From Ichthyophis bannanicus (taxonomy: Eukaryota > Chordata > Amphibia > Gymnophiona > Ichthyophiidae), in NCBI GenBank assembly GCA_033557465.1, contig CM066033.1:15253080-15317079 (forward strand): DNA of 64,000 nucleotides. The letters run 5' to 3'. Position numbers and translations under genes: made by a program. The notes beneath the pieces were generated by a model that was not told where the DNA came from, made no database searches, and saw only the letters and a program-made list of their open reading frames with translations. Numbering within the stretch: the first letter of the stretch is position 1; each line of letters starts with the position of its first letter. Below are positions 22,318 through 33,010 of the stretch, one piece after another.

Positions 22318-22687
22318 CGTTGGAATAAGCTGTCTTATAGGTGAAAGCTATCCTATGGATAGGCCTGCCGCGTACTTGCATTTTGCGTGTATGCGGAGGG
22401 TTTTGTACTGGACTGGACTGACACAAACAACTGCATAACTGGCAAACATTGTATCGCTAAGGTAAACACAATCCACTGAAACAGTAACCAACCCCGACCT
22501 CCCGTTGCCACCCCTACATTTCAAGCAGAAATATCTGTTTAATTAAAACTATTTAGAACAACAGAAATACAATCAATGAGGTGTTTAACAAGGCTTAAGG
22601 CGTTCTAAAAGTTGTGAGAACGCACGGCCGCACCCCCTGAGTATATGCTGAGTTCTCTTCACTGCGTGAGAGATCAGAATATTGACC

Positions 22688-23540
22688 TCAGGTTTCCATA
22701 CCGCATTTTTCTTGTAGGAAAGTTTTCAGTTTTTCAGCTTCAACAAAATTCCTCGTTTCATTATGCAGCGTGACCCACATGGTTCCTGGGTAGTATAGCC
22801 CGTATCTTGCCTGTGCACTTTGTAGCATGGGTCTACAGGCCAGCAACGCTTTTCTCCGATCTACCGTTTGCTTGCTCAAATCCGGATAGAGTGCCACTTT
22901 GTGTCCCTGGATTTGCAGTGATCCGGCCTTCCGTGCAGCTTGAAAGATCTGTAGGACCTGTGGGTATCTCAGTACCTTCATTATGAGTGGGCGCGGGTAT
23001 CGTGTGTTTTCAGCTGTGTGTTGGGATTCGATGGGCCCGTTCTAATTCAAAAGGCCTTGCAAAGACAAGCTGCAGCATCTCCCGTATGGTTTTTTCCAGA
23101 AATCCAATCGGATTGGTGCCTTCAGCGCCTTCAGGGACTCCAACAAGGCGGATGTTATTTCTACGGGTATGGTTATTTTGATCTTCAATCAGATTTTCTA
23201 TGTGCCGGACTCGTTTGACCAAAGGGCCCAGCTGTTCTAATGCAACGCCATGCTTCTGGGTTTGTAATTCAACTGCATTAAGTCGAGTGGTGATGGTGAG
23301 GAGTTTCTCTTTTACCTCCAGCAAGTCTTCTTGAATCATGTTCAGTGAACTAGAATTGGCTGCAATCATTTCTTTAACGCATTTCAATTCCTGTAGCACT
23401 TCACGTAGGCCACCGGCAGTCACTTCCTCCTTCTCTCCCGCGGCCATTTTCTGCGGGGAACCCACTTCGGGTTTGGATCGTTTCGCTGCTGAGCCGGATC
23501 CCTGCGGAAATTCCAGCCGGGCAGGCTTCAAGGATGCCAT
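22688..23540 (-). pseudogene. L1-like ORF1 RNA-binding protein, one frameshift
   Basis: Start chosen at MASLKP (23540), 14 codons inside the frame; an upstream Met at 23582 is less typical. A Ser/Lys-rich N-terminus leads into a coiled coil (roughly 23170-23390: LREVLQELKCV, LLEVKEKLLTI, LNAVELQTQ), then the RRM-like domain opening with RRNNIRLVGVPEG and continuing to RAHRIPTHS. The frame breaks at about 22985-23010, and the C-terminal domain (YPQVLQIFQAARK, YPDLSKQT) is in the next frame. L1 ORF1p forms trimers that coat the RNA. The next gene is ORF2 about 370 bp downstream. Confidence 0.85.
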
Positions 23541-25894
23541 CCAGCTGCACTGCGGTGTTATTGATGCAGGTAGGGGGTACAAACTTCAATGTAATACCGG
23601 GATATGTTCAGGATTCTTGGACAGCAACGGGAGCAAAAATTCAGGCGTCCATTCTGTTCAGTGGCTAGCTCCGCCCCCTCCGTTAGCCATGATTCTGATC
23701 ATGTGGGGCACGTCTAGCCCTATGGCATCAGAATTGCGTATTGGCCTGTACGTGCAGGACGGGACCTCGATCCCAGTCAGCCTGCACATACAGGCCTTGC
23801 CCAGATTACTCAGTCAGGGCTCCTGAATGGAGCCGTGGCACCATGACGTCCAGGCGCTATGGCACCATGTCTCCATTCAAGAACCATGATCCCTGGCCCC
23901 CAAACAGATTTTGCATTCCCCGCAGCCCAACCCCCAATATGGTGCCCCAAGGCCAGGTTTGATCTGTGGGGAATCTCCTCTACCCCCTCCTACTTCTTTC
24001 AATGCCCAGGCCTGCTGTTCCCTGCCGATTAGGGGAACTTATCCTATCTCAGAGGTGGAATAAGTTCCCCGTACAGTTTGCCAGTCCCAGACATACAGGG
24101 CCGACATTGGAATCGGCTCTGTATATCCGGGGCCACTTCCCGCCCTCATGCCACCCCCATCTAACCACCCATACAAAATGCAGGGAAATTATTCGGGGTC
24201 GGCAGAGGGGACGAATAGCAGGAATGGACGACCCTGATAGTGAAGACTTTTTCAAGTACATTCATAGCAAAAAACCTGGGACAGAGTTAGTTAGACCATT
24301 AGATGATAGAGAGGTAAAAGGACACTAAGAGGGGACATAGCCATAGCGGAGAAACTGAATGAACTCTTTGCTTCGGTCTTTACTGAAGAAGATGTAGGGA
24401 AGGTACCCATTACTGAAATTGTATTTAAAGATGATACATCAGAAGATTTGAAAGAAATAGCAATAAATCAGGAAGGTATATTTCAACTATTTGATAAAGA
24501 GTAGCAAATTACCTGGACTGGATGGTATACATCCGAGGGTGTTGAAAGAACTGAAATATGAGACTGTAGACTTACTATTAGTAATCTGTAGTACCTGAAA
24601 ATTGGAGAATAGCCAGTGTAACGCCAATTTTTGGAAAAGGGTTCCGGGGTGATCCTGGAAATTACAGGCTGGTGAGCCTGATGTCAGTTGCCGGCAAAAT
24701 GGTAGAAACCATTATAAAAAACAAAATTACTGAACAGGTAGATAGTCATGGTTTAATGGGAGAAGGCCAACATGGCTTTAGCCAAGGAACGTCTTGTTGT
24801 ACTAACCTGTTATATTTTTTTGAAGGTGTGAATAAACAGGTAGACAAAGATGAGCCTGTCAATAGTGTATCTTTATTTTCAGAAAGCCTTTGACAAGGTC
24901 CCTCATGAGAGACTCTTGTTGAAGTTAAAAAGTCATGGGATAGGAGGTAGTGTATTATTGTGGATCAGGAACTGGTTAAAAGATAGAAAGCAGAAGATAG
25001 GCTGAATGGCCAATTTTCTCAATAGAGAAAGGTGAATAATGCAGTACCACAGGGATCTGTGATGGGTCTGCTGCTTTTTAACATATTTATAAATTACCTG
25101 GAAATGGGAATAACAAGTGAGGGAGTCAAATTTGTAGATGACGCAAAATTAATCAAAGTTGTTAAAACCCAAGAGGATTGTGAAAAATTTCAAGAGGACC
25201 TTGATAAATTGGAAGACTGGACGTTCAAATGTCAGATGAAATTTAATGTGGACACATGCAAAGTGATGCACCTAGGAAAGAAAAAGCCAAACTAAAGTTA
25301 CATGATGTAAGGTTTCACATTAGGAACCACCACCTGGGAAAAAGATTTAGGCGTTATTGTGGATAGCACATTGAAATCCTCCACCCAGTGTGCAGTAACA
25401 GCTAGGAAGCCAAATAAGATGCTAGGAATCATAAGGCAAGGCATGGAGAATAAAACAAAGAATATTATAATGCCTCTTTGTCGCTTCATGGTGTGACCAC
25501 ACCTTGAATATGAGGAGAAGTTTAAAAGCTTAGGGCTCTTCAACCTAGAAAACAGTCGGCTGAGGGGAGATATGATAGAAGTCTATAAATTAATGAATAG
25601 AGTGGAACAGGTAAAAGTAGATCAATTCTTTACGCCATCAAAAAGTAGAAAGACTAGGGGACATACAATGAAGCTATGGTGTAACCCGTTTAAGACTAAT
25701 AAGAAGAAATTTTGCTTCATTTAACACGTAATCAAACTCTAGAATTCATTACTGGAGGATGTACTAAAAGCTGCTCGTGTAGCTGGGTTTGAAAAAGTTT
25801 TGAACAAATTCCTGGAGGAAAGATCCATAAACTATTAACAAAGGAGACCCGGGTAATGCACTGCTTGCCCCAATACAAGCATTCTGGAAACTAT

Positions 25895-26022
25895 GGGGTC
25901 TGTTTACTAAACGGTGGTATCGTACTCCATGCGATATCGGAGCTGCGGCCCCATTGATTTCAATGGGGCCGCGGCTCCAATATCGCACGGAGTACGCTAC
26001 CGCCGTTTAGTAAACAGACCCC
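25895..26022. mobile_element. Palindromic MITE with TAT target duplication
   Basis: 128 bp in the CR1 3' UTR. The left arm from ggggtctgtttacta is matched over about 60 bp by the reverse complement of the right arm, with five or six mismatches, so RNA or single-stranded DNA would fold end to end. The flanking tat at 25892-25894 and 26023-26025 is the probable duplication. A 3-bp TSD and a GGGG start would fit PIF/Harbinger-like MITEs; the family is inferred only from that. Confidence 0.82.
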
Positions 26023-26137
26023 TATGTCTTTTTGGGAAACTGCTAGGTACTTGTAAATTGGATTGGCCACTGTTGGAAACAGGATACTGGGCTTGATGGA
26101 TCTTGGTCTGACCTAGTATGACATTTCTTATGTTCCT

Positions 26138-26473
26138 ATGAATATAACTAGTCCATCTGGGAGTTGCAGAGTCTTTCGCAAATTCTCAGTGGACTTTAGT
26201 AGCTGTAATGTGAGTGAAGGGATTCAGGGCGGAGGCTAGAGGTGAGGATGAGACACCCAGAACCAGTAGGATGAAATCCAGTGGTCTTCTCTCTTCATGT
26301 GCTATTTCTGACTTGTACCAGTCTAGAAGGAAAACCAGCTCCCATTTCTTTTATACTGTATGGCTCCTTAGCCCAGCAAATATCTTTGAAGAATTCTTTG
26401 GGGATAATTCATTATCTGTGTCCTTCTCTATAGCTGTAAAATTAGTGATCTTACTTTCACTTATATTCAATAG
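26138..26473 (+). other. Intron sequence before zinc-finger exon
   Basis: About 330 bp with no repeat ends recognised. It finishes with a pyrimidine-rich stretch (ttactttcacttatattcaatag) and the AG acceptor at 26472-26473. No KRAB or other upstream exon is recognised in it. Confidence 0.55.
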
Positions 26474-27907
26474 GTAATGGATCCAGACATAACAGTGAGA
26501 GAATGGAAATGTTTAATGGGCAACAGAGGAAGAAATGGAAACAGAGGGACCCCTCCAGAACAGATCCTTCAGCTGACTGTGAAGAAGGTATCGGTAGAGT
26601 AACATTACCAAGAGGGAAAGAAAAAGCTCAAAGAAGAGGGAGACCCAGCACATACACTGAAAAAGAGGATAATTCCAATCAGTGTCCAACTGTTGAACAA
26701 AGTAAGAGACTTAATGAAGAAGTGAAACCATTTCAATGTACAGCATGTGAAGAAAGATGCACTAACAAGCCAAACCTGACAGCAGAAAAACTGTTTCATA
26801 GTCAAGTCAAGGCATTCAAGGGTACAGAAAGTAAAAAATGTTTTACACACAGGTCACAGATTAAAATTTATCAGGAGTATCTCAAAACACAGAAGCCATT
26901 TGAATTCTTGCAGTGTGATAACAATTTCAATCAAAAAGTTAACTTACGAAATCCTGAAAGAAACCACACTAGAGACAAACTCTTTAAATGTTCTCAACGT
27001 GGAAAATGTTTTAAATCAAAATCACATCAAAGAAGCCATGAAATAATTCATAGTAGACTGAAAACATTTAAATGTTCTGAATGTGATAAATGCTTCATGC
27101 AAAAAGGTTATCTACAAGTTCATGAGAGAATACACACTGGAGAGAAACCATTTAAATGTTCTGAATGTCATAAAAGCTTCAATCGAAAAGGTAATCTACA
27201 AATTCATGAAAAAATACACACTGGAGAAAAACCATTTCAATGTTCTGAATGTCATAAAAGCTTCAATCGAAAATGTAATCTACAATTTCATGAAAAAATA
27301 CACACTGGAGAAAAACCATTTCAATGTTCTGAATGTCATAAAAGCTTCAATCGAAAAAGTAAACTACAAATTCATGAGAGAATACACATGGGAGAGAAAC
27401 CATTTCAATGTTCTGAATGTGATAAAAGCTTCACTCAAAAAAATGATCTACAAGGTCATGAGAGAATACACACTGGAGAGAAACCATTTAAATGTACTGA
27501 ATGTGAGAAAAGCTTCACTCATAAAAGTGGTCTACGAATTCATGGGAAAATACACACTGGAGAGAAACCATTTAAATGTTCTGAATGTGAGAAAAGCTTC
27601 AATCAAAAAAGTAAACTACAAATTCATGAGAGAATACACACTGGAGAGAAACCTTTTAAATGTTCTGAATGTCATAAAAGCTTCAATCGAAAATCTAATC
27701 TACAATTTCATGAAAAAATACACACTGGAGAAAAACCATTTAAATGTTCTAAATGTCGTAAAAGCTTCAATCGAAAAAGTAAACTACAAATTCATGAGAG
27801 AGTGCACACTGGAGAGAAACCATTTAATTGTTCTGAATGTGAGAAAAGCTTCAAAAATAAACGTAATCTACAACGTCATAAGAGATACACACAAGAGAAA
27901 CCATTTA

Positions 27908-27927
<20 letters not shown>
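26474..27927 (+). CDS. Krueppel-type C2H2 zinc-finger protein, terminal exon
   Basis: Last exon of a probable DNA-binding transcription factor. It begins after the acceptor at 26472-26473 in the GNGSR frame common to the finger exon of KRAB-type ZNF genes; the Met at 26503 is internal to the exon, and upstream exons are not visible. After a 65-residue linker come four degenerate fingers lacking zinc ligands (26720-27070) and nine regular fingers from FKCSECDKCF (27068) on, each Cx2Cx12Hx3H joined by HTGEKP linkers (one HMGEKP). Fingers 2, 3, 4, 8 and 9 are near copies (NRKxxLQ.H). The tenth lacks its last His (HKRYTQEKP), and the stop at 27925-27927 comes from an inserted sequence. It may be an active but truncated gene or a recent pseudogene. 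Confidence 0.85.
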
Positions 27928-28148
<221 letters not shown>

Positions 28149-28207
28149 TAAAGCTTAAAGCGAAAAGGTAATCTAAAAATGCATGAAAGAATACATACTA
28201 GAAAAAA

Positions 28208-28393
28208 ATTAGCCAAGCTGGTTACATCTTACAAACTCTAGAAGGAAGCTTTTTTGGCACAATGCAAGTACTAGGCTGAGCATTAGCAGTAAATTTGAGA
28301 GACTGAAATCATACTCCACACACCCTGGCTTAGAAGTGAGGTTCATGACTGTTATAGTATGCGCAGAACTAGCCCATTTGGAGAAACCACCCC
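28208..28393 (+). mobile_element. RLE-LINE 3' fragment A
   Basis: 5'-truncated copy. It encodes the last residues of the LINE protein in decayed form (the MSYELQKEAL block) and the 3' UTR: gcattagcagtaaatttgag, ccctggcttagaagtgagg, and a tail with cccatttggagaaac. The left junction follows catactaga of a finger linker; finger codons resume right after it with gagaaaaaacatttaaatg. Confidence 0.72.
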
Positions 28394-28731
28394 GAGAAAA
28401 AACATTTAAATGTTCAGAATGGGATAAGAGGTTTGCTAACAAAGCTAGCTTAAGAATTCATGAAAAAATACATACTGGAGAGAAGGCATCTAAATGTTCT
28501 CAGTGTATTAAAAACTTTACTTATAAAACTGGCCTAAAAATTCATGAAAGAGTACAATCTGGAGAGAAATGAGCTGAGATCTGAATGTAATAAACATTTT
28601 ATATCAAAATCAGATAAAAGAAAACATGAAATAATTCATAGTGGACTGGAACAATTTAAATATTCTGAATGTGATAAAAGCTTCAATCAAAAAAGTAATC
28701 TGCATATGCATGAAAGAATATACACTGGAGA

Positions 28732-29453
28732 TCATACTCCACATACCTTGGCTTAGAAGTGAGGTTCATGACTGTCATGGTATGCGCAAAACTAATAATT
28801 AACAACGCAAGTAATCTATGAATATTGTTCCCAAAATGATTTTTTTCTAATTATTCTTTCACCCTAATGATGACACCAAATGCAATTTGAAAAAACTCAA
28901 ACAAATTGAAAAACCTTATATAAAAGAAGGGGAAAGGACCTCAGTTTTGTGCCTTAAATCAAAATTAGGATCCTTTGTTTGGTTCTAGGTCACTCATCCT
29001 CATAAGTCATAAACACCCCTTCACTACAACTTATTTGATTTGATTTGATTGCAAGCCTATAATCATCAATGCATCAAACAATTTGAAAAGTTATCTTCAC
29101 AGATGAAGCTAGTAGGGGTACACTCGATGTGGCTGCGTAGCGCAAGGAAGGCGCTTCAGGATTGTAACCAAAAGACTAAAAAAAAAAGATATAGAAAAGC
29201 TGTCATCATCCTTTCTTAATACTAACAAATGTATGTATAAAAAGACTTTTGAAAATCAACATGTTAAAGAATAAAAAGAATAGGATCATATGTTACTTAA
29301 AAACTGCTATATAGGCTGCTTATGTTAAAACGTCTCTTCAGCGGTCACTAGTATTGAACAACAAATCATTATGGGAAATAATTTTCACAGATATCACTTG
29401 TTAAAGCATTTTTAATATGCACAAAACTAATTCATTTAGAGAAACTGTTCAAA
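28732..29453 (+). mobile_element. RLE-LINE 3' fragment B, split by a later insertion
   Basis: Strongly truncated: it starts at tcatactccacatacc straight after tacactggaga of a finger linker. Its 3' tail is separated by the insertion at 28797-29415 and continues with tcatttagagaaactg to about 29453, where gagaaacca of the linker resumes. Confidence 0.7.
28797..29415. mobile_element. Unidentified 619-bp insertion with 16-bp TSD
   Basis: Flanked by tatgcgcaaaactaat (28781-28796) and tatgcacaaaactaat (29416-29431), 15 of 16 identical, within LINE fragment B. The insert has no terminal inverted repeat, no clear poly(A) and no ORF of note; a run of 10 A at 29180-29189 is internal. A TSD of this length suggests LINE-mediated retrotransposition, so it may be a SINE or a processed RNA copy. 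I do not recognise the sequence. Confidence 0.65.
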
Positions 29454-29544
29454 GAGAAACCAATTACATGTTTTGAATGTGATAAAAAGATTGCTAACAA
29501 AGCTAGCTAGACTGAGAATTAATGACAGCACACACACTGGAGAG

Positions 29545-29860
29545 AGGTGTCTATTCCAAGTGATTATTCTGTGACTCATGTGGAGAGGGAGAAGATTCTG
29601 AAGCACCAAGAAAATGTGGCAAAAAGACAGAAATATATCCTATCATTGTGGGAGCCACAAGCTTGATAAAGGAGAACTTCAAGTCACATATTAACAAATT
29701 GCCCATATATGTTATGTCTTATGAACTCCAGAAGGAAACTCTCTTGGCACAATGCAACTACTAAGGCAAGCGTTAGCAGTAAATCCTAGAGACTGAGTTG
29801 ATACTTTACATACCCTGGCTTAGGATTGAGGTTCATGAGTGTCATAGTATGTGCAAAAGT
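29545..29860 (+). mobile_element. RLE-LINE 3' fragment C
   Basis: Begins at aggtgtctattccaag right after cactggagag of a finger linker. It encodes the end of the endonuclease region (counterpart of KYQEMQSKTKRMWQKD and PIVLGTTGL in fragment D), then the C-terminal MSYELQ block and the 3' UTR. It ends near gtatgtgcaaaa. Stops and indels are present. Confidence 0.75.
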
Positions 29861-30295
29861 AAATAAACAAAACCAAAAAACAATGGGTCAAACAAAACTC
29901 AACACCTCAAAGGTGCCAATTAGTATATGTATGTATGTGTGTGTGTATGTGAAGGGAAAGATGAGGTATCCACAGGCATCACTTCGGACCCTTAACTGCA
30001 GGTCTCTGATCACCTCAGCCTCATCATTCGATTCCACCTCCCAACAAATAAGCAATCTTTATATTAATATGATCTTTGTGAAAAATGTTTTAAAACTTCA
30101 AAAAACCACATTATTTCAAAATCAGATCTCAAAAGCAAAAACAGAAAGGAGTCACTTATCTTTAAGAAGCATTTCCAAAGTGTCAGGGCACAAGCAGCAC
30201 GGCTCAAATATACAGAAATCTACTTCAGAGTGGCATATATCCAAAGCTGCAACAAACTTTCAACAGCAAAGGAACAAAGTGATTGTCTTAGATGT
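29861..30295. other. Unassigned stretch between LINE fragments
   Basis: About 430 bp with a short (tg)n-type repeat at 29926-29948. The segment near 30080-30200 reads CEKCFKTSKNHI and could be a badly decayed finger, but spacing and ligands are lost. Confidence 0.4.
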
Positions 30296-30600
30296 TTATG
30301 TTTATGTTTATTTTAAATTTGATATACCGCTCAGGCCATAAGGCATTAGACCGGTTTACAATACTATATCATTCGAGGAAATAAGAAAAGAACGCCATTT
30401 ATATGATAGGACAGAATAGAGGACAGTCAAACAGAATAGAGAAAGGGAGAACACGGAACAGCAAGTTACCACAATATATAAGCTGTCAAAAAGATACTGT
30501 GGAGTTACGCTAACATCAATGTTTCAGCTAAAAAAGAGCTTGCATTAGGAGCCACCACACAGTCTTGTCACTTCAAAATTGTAAAGCCAACGAGATGAGT
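30296..30600 (-). repeat. L2-type LINE/SINE 3' tail
   Basis: Plus-strand tttattttaaatttgatataccgctc followed shortly by agaccggtttaca resembles the reversed 3' tail hairpin of the L2 group. The body after it is not recognised. Confidence 0.45.
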
Positions 30601-30664
30601 CTTTTTCATATCTAAGATGATCAGCTTCAATCAAATACCTGATCTACAAATGCATGTCTGGAGA

Positions 30665-31257
30665 TAAAATATGTATATGTTCACAATAAAGTAGCATGCC
30701 TTATCTGTTGGAAACTCTGTAAATACTACATCACTGTGCCTGAAAAGCACTGGGATCATGACCCTAAAAGAATTACAGAGAATGAAGAGGTTATGATCAC
30801 CCGGGATACTCCCATTCTGACCGATAAAAAGCTGGATGTGAAAAGCCAGATATAGTGGTAAAATAAAAAAACACCAGAGCGGCATTGATTGTAGCGGTGT
30901 CAGGTCCAAGCAACTATTCTGTGAAGTGCATTGAGAGGGATAACATCTTCAAGTACCAAGAAATGCAGTCAAAGACCAAGAGAATGTGGCAGAAAGATAC
31001 AGAGTTATTTCCCATTGTATTGGGTACCACAGGCTTAATTAATGGGAATTTCCAGCATGCCTTGATAAATTACCTATACAAGTAACATTTTAGGAACTCA
31101 AAAGGGAGGCTTCTCTTTGGCACAAAGCAAGTACTATGCTGAGCATCAGCAGTAAATTTGAGAGACTGAGATCATACCCCACATACCCTGGCTTAGGAGT
31201 GAGGTTCATGACAGTCAAGGTATGTGCAAAACTCACCCATTTGGAGAAATTGCTCCC
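30665..31257 (+). mobile_element. RLE-LINE 3' fragment D
   Basis: Starts at taaaatatgtatatg after tgcatgtctggaga (a finger remnant ending in the linker). It encodes part of the restriction-like endonuclease: HNKVACLICWKLCKYY, ITRDTPILTDKKLDV, a decayed PDIVV, then ALIVAVSGPS, KYQEMQSKTKRMW and FPIVLGTTGLI. Two frameshifts fall near 30850. The 3' UTR and tail end in cccatttggagaaattgctccc. Confidence 0.8.
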
Positions 31258-31479
31258 TCATAAAAGTATAAAAATAAAAAGCCAGAGTCTGTCTACATTA
31301 TTAAACTAGGAGAGGCATCCAACAAGCAGAAGGAATGAATGAGAAGCCACCAATATATACAGGGAAGAAAGCAACAGAATTTGCAAAACGAGAAAAATCT
31401 CTTTGAAGAATTAAATCAGCAAACAAGGAAAAACAAGTGGCAAATTCCATAAATAGTGTGGGAAATATAAAGCATTACA

Positions 31480-32251
31480 CCAGGAACCATTTGTTGATCA
31501 AACAAGGACACATAAGTGGTTACAAAGAGGTTAATTGAAACTTAAGGATAAGAGATTGATGATTGCAGCCCAGGACAATGGATTACAGACAAGATGGTTC
31601 ACAGTGAGCAGAGAAAACTGGTAAAACACATATGCAGATTTTATAAGAAAGAACTGAAAATGGTTACTCACCTTGTCACTGGTTGTAAAGTACAGATGGC
31701 AGAGAATTGTGTACTGAAAGGCACAACAAAGTGGCACGTCTCATCTACTGGAAACTCTGTAAGCACTGTAACAAAACTGTAACAGAAAAGAGGATTACAG
31801 AGAATGAAGAAGTTATGACAAACTTGGGACATTTCCATTCTGATGGATAAGAAACTGGATGCAAGGAAACCCAATATAGGAAACACTAGAACGGCATTGA
31901 TAATAGAGGCGTCTGTTCCAAGGAACTATTCTGTGAATTGTGTGGAGAGGGAGAAGATCCTGGAGTATTGAGAAATGCAGTCAGAGACCAAGAAAATGTG
32001 AGACAAAGATACAGAAATATTTCTCATCATATTGGGAGCCATAGGCCTGCTAAAGGAGAACTTTAAGCCACATCTTAACAAATTACCAATACATATTATG
32101 TCCTATGAACTCCTGCAGGAGGCTCTCTTTGGCACGATGCAAGCATTAGCAGTAAATTTGAGAGACTGAGATCATTCTGTACATACCCTCTTTTAGAAGT
32201 GATGATGTCATGTTATGTGCAAAACTGACCCATTTGGATAAATTGCCCCCA
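31480..32251 (+). mobile_element. RLE-LINE 3' fragment E, longest copy
   Basis: Carries the region before and through the RLE domain: VDQTRTHKWLQRG, LMIAAQDNGLQTRWF, then the zinc motif CRFYKKEL..THLVTGC (second Cys replaced by Tyr), WHVSSTGNSV, ITENEEV, DKKLDARKPNI (the (K/R)PD motif), ALIIEASVPRNYS, KYQEMQSETK-like and IILGAIGLL. This order, CCHC then PD...D, is that of LINEs with restriction-like endonuclease (R2 superclade; R4, Rex6 and Hero are possible). The 5' limit is uncertain (31260-31480). The tail ends gcccccaa and finger codons gagaaccactt follow directly. Confidence 0.8.
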
Positions 32252-32522
32252 AGAGAACCACTTAATTGTTTGCAATATGATAAAAGCTCTGCTAATAAAG
32301 TTAGCTTAAGAATTTTTGAAAGAGTAAACTGGAGAGAAACCATTTATGTTCGTAATGTTATATGTTTTCATTCAACATCTCCTCAATGAAAACATGACAT
32401 AGTCCACTCTAAGGGTCTCATGATCAATACTTAGTGGAATAATTTCATCTAGTGAAAAGCTTTTTAGATAACATCAGGATGATTTTTGGCCTGGAGAAAT
32501 GTGCTAAAACATTACCCTAGAG

Positions 32523-32706
32523 CAGTGGTTCTCAGCCCAGTCCTATGGGACCCCCAGGCCAGTCAGGTTTTCAGGATATCCACAATGAGATAGATCTGCT
32601 TGCATTGCTTCCATTGTATGCAGATCTGTCTCATGAATATTCATTGTGGATATCCTGAAAACCTGACTGGCCTAGAGGTCCCAGAGGACCAGGTTAAAAA
32701 CCACTG
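32523..32706. mobile_element. hAT-type palindromic MITE
   Basis: 184 bp from cagtggttctcagcc to aaccactg. The arms with ccagtcaggttttcaggatatcc and its complement are inverted. An 8-bp target duplication ccctagag/ccttagag (32515-32522, 32707-32714, 7 of 8) and cagtgg/ccactg ends fit the hAT superfamily. A related element is at 55502. Confidence 0.88.
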
Positions 32707-32714
32707 CCTTAGAG

Positions 32715-32860
32715 GAAAATTGAGGAAAACTTAAAATATGTCTCTCACGGCTTAGTGTGATATAAATGAACTTGAACAGGAAGATGTAAATAAATATCAG
32801 AGAGTAGAAGAAGTAACAATCCAGCGTATATTAGTAAGGGAATAGCTCTACATAGAATAA
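32715..32860. other. Unassigned short stretch
   Basis: About 145 bp between the hAT MITE and the third DIRS; no feature recognised. Confidence 0.4.
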
Positions 32861-33010
32861 TCTCCAGCAACAAGCAGGAATGTAGTCTTCACATATGGGT
32901 ATCGTCAGCATCGATGGAGCCCATGCGGGAATGCTCCCCACCGTCTTATAGGAAAGCTTTTGGGAGCGTCCCACTGTGCCTGTGCTGCTGCCTTTCTGCC
33001 TTTCCAACTC
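32861..33010 (+). repeat. Left terminal repeat of third DIRS
   Basis: Same order of blocks as 5797-5950 (tip, cttcacatatgggt, gcgggaatgctccccac, gcttttgggagcgtccc) with more substitutions; the central palindrome has decayed to gtcagcatcgatgg. Confidence 0.8.

Larger units (their letters stand above)
18322..23681 (-). mobile_element. Full-length L1/Tx1-like LINE with 15-bp TSD
   Basis: Bounded by a perfect 15-bp duplication gttagccatgattct (18307-18321 and 23682-23696). The 3' end on the minus strand is a poly(A) tail (T run from 18322). ORF1 (22688-23540) and ORF2 (18579-22317) occupy most of the element, and about 140 bp of GC-rich leader stand before ORF1. Length (5.36 kb), poly(A), long target duplication and the RRNNIRLVGVPEG block in ORF1 fit the L1 superfamily, closest in style to amphibian/fish Tx1-like elements. 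The intact TSD implies a fairly recent insertion, yet both ORFs carry frameshifts. Confidence 0.92.
18243..24235. mobile_element. Unclassified element in CR1, itself hit by L1
   Basis: Foreign sequence of about 600 bp (18243-18306 plus 23697-24235, not counting L1) sits between CR1 segments ending gcaaaaacgcat and resuming gatagtgaagac. The ends read agggcccgattcc and ggacgaccct, which could be short diverged terminal inverted repeats; a small hairpin (agggccgacattggaatcggctct) lies near 24099-24122. No ORF is recognisable. It is perhaps a non-autonomous DNA transposon, but the inverted repeats are too weak for a family call. Confidence 0.45.
5475..26137 (+). mobile_element. Old 5'-truncated CR1, split by five insertions
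   Basis: Decayed CR1 that aligns in order to the intact copy at 1-4075. It begins at the ORF2 endonuclease region (gaatgagaggttag) and runs as segments about 5475-5793, 16894-17437, 18121-18242, 24236-25894 and 26023-26137, ending in ttatgttcctatg. Each gap holds a separate insertion: DIRS (5794-16893), L2 fragment (17438-18112), unclassified element with L1 (18243-24235) and MITE (25895-26022). The ORF2 frame has many stops and indels, for example in the RT around 24480-25520, so it is dead. The breaks fit the intact CR1 without loss of more than a few bases, which gives the order of insertion. Confidence 0.92.
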
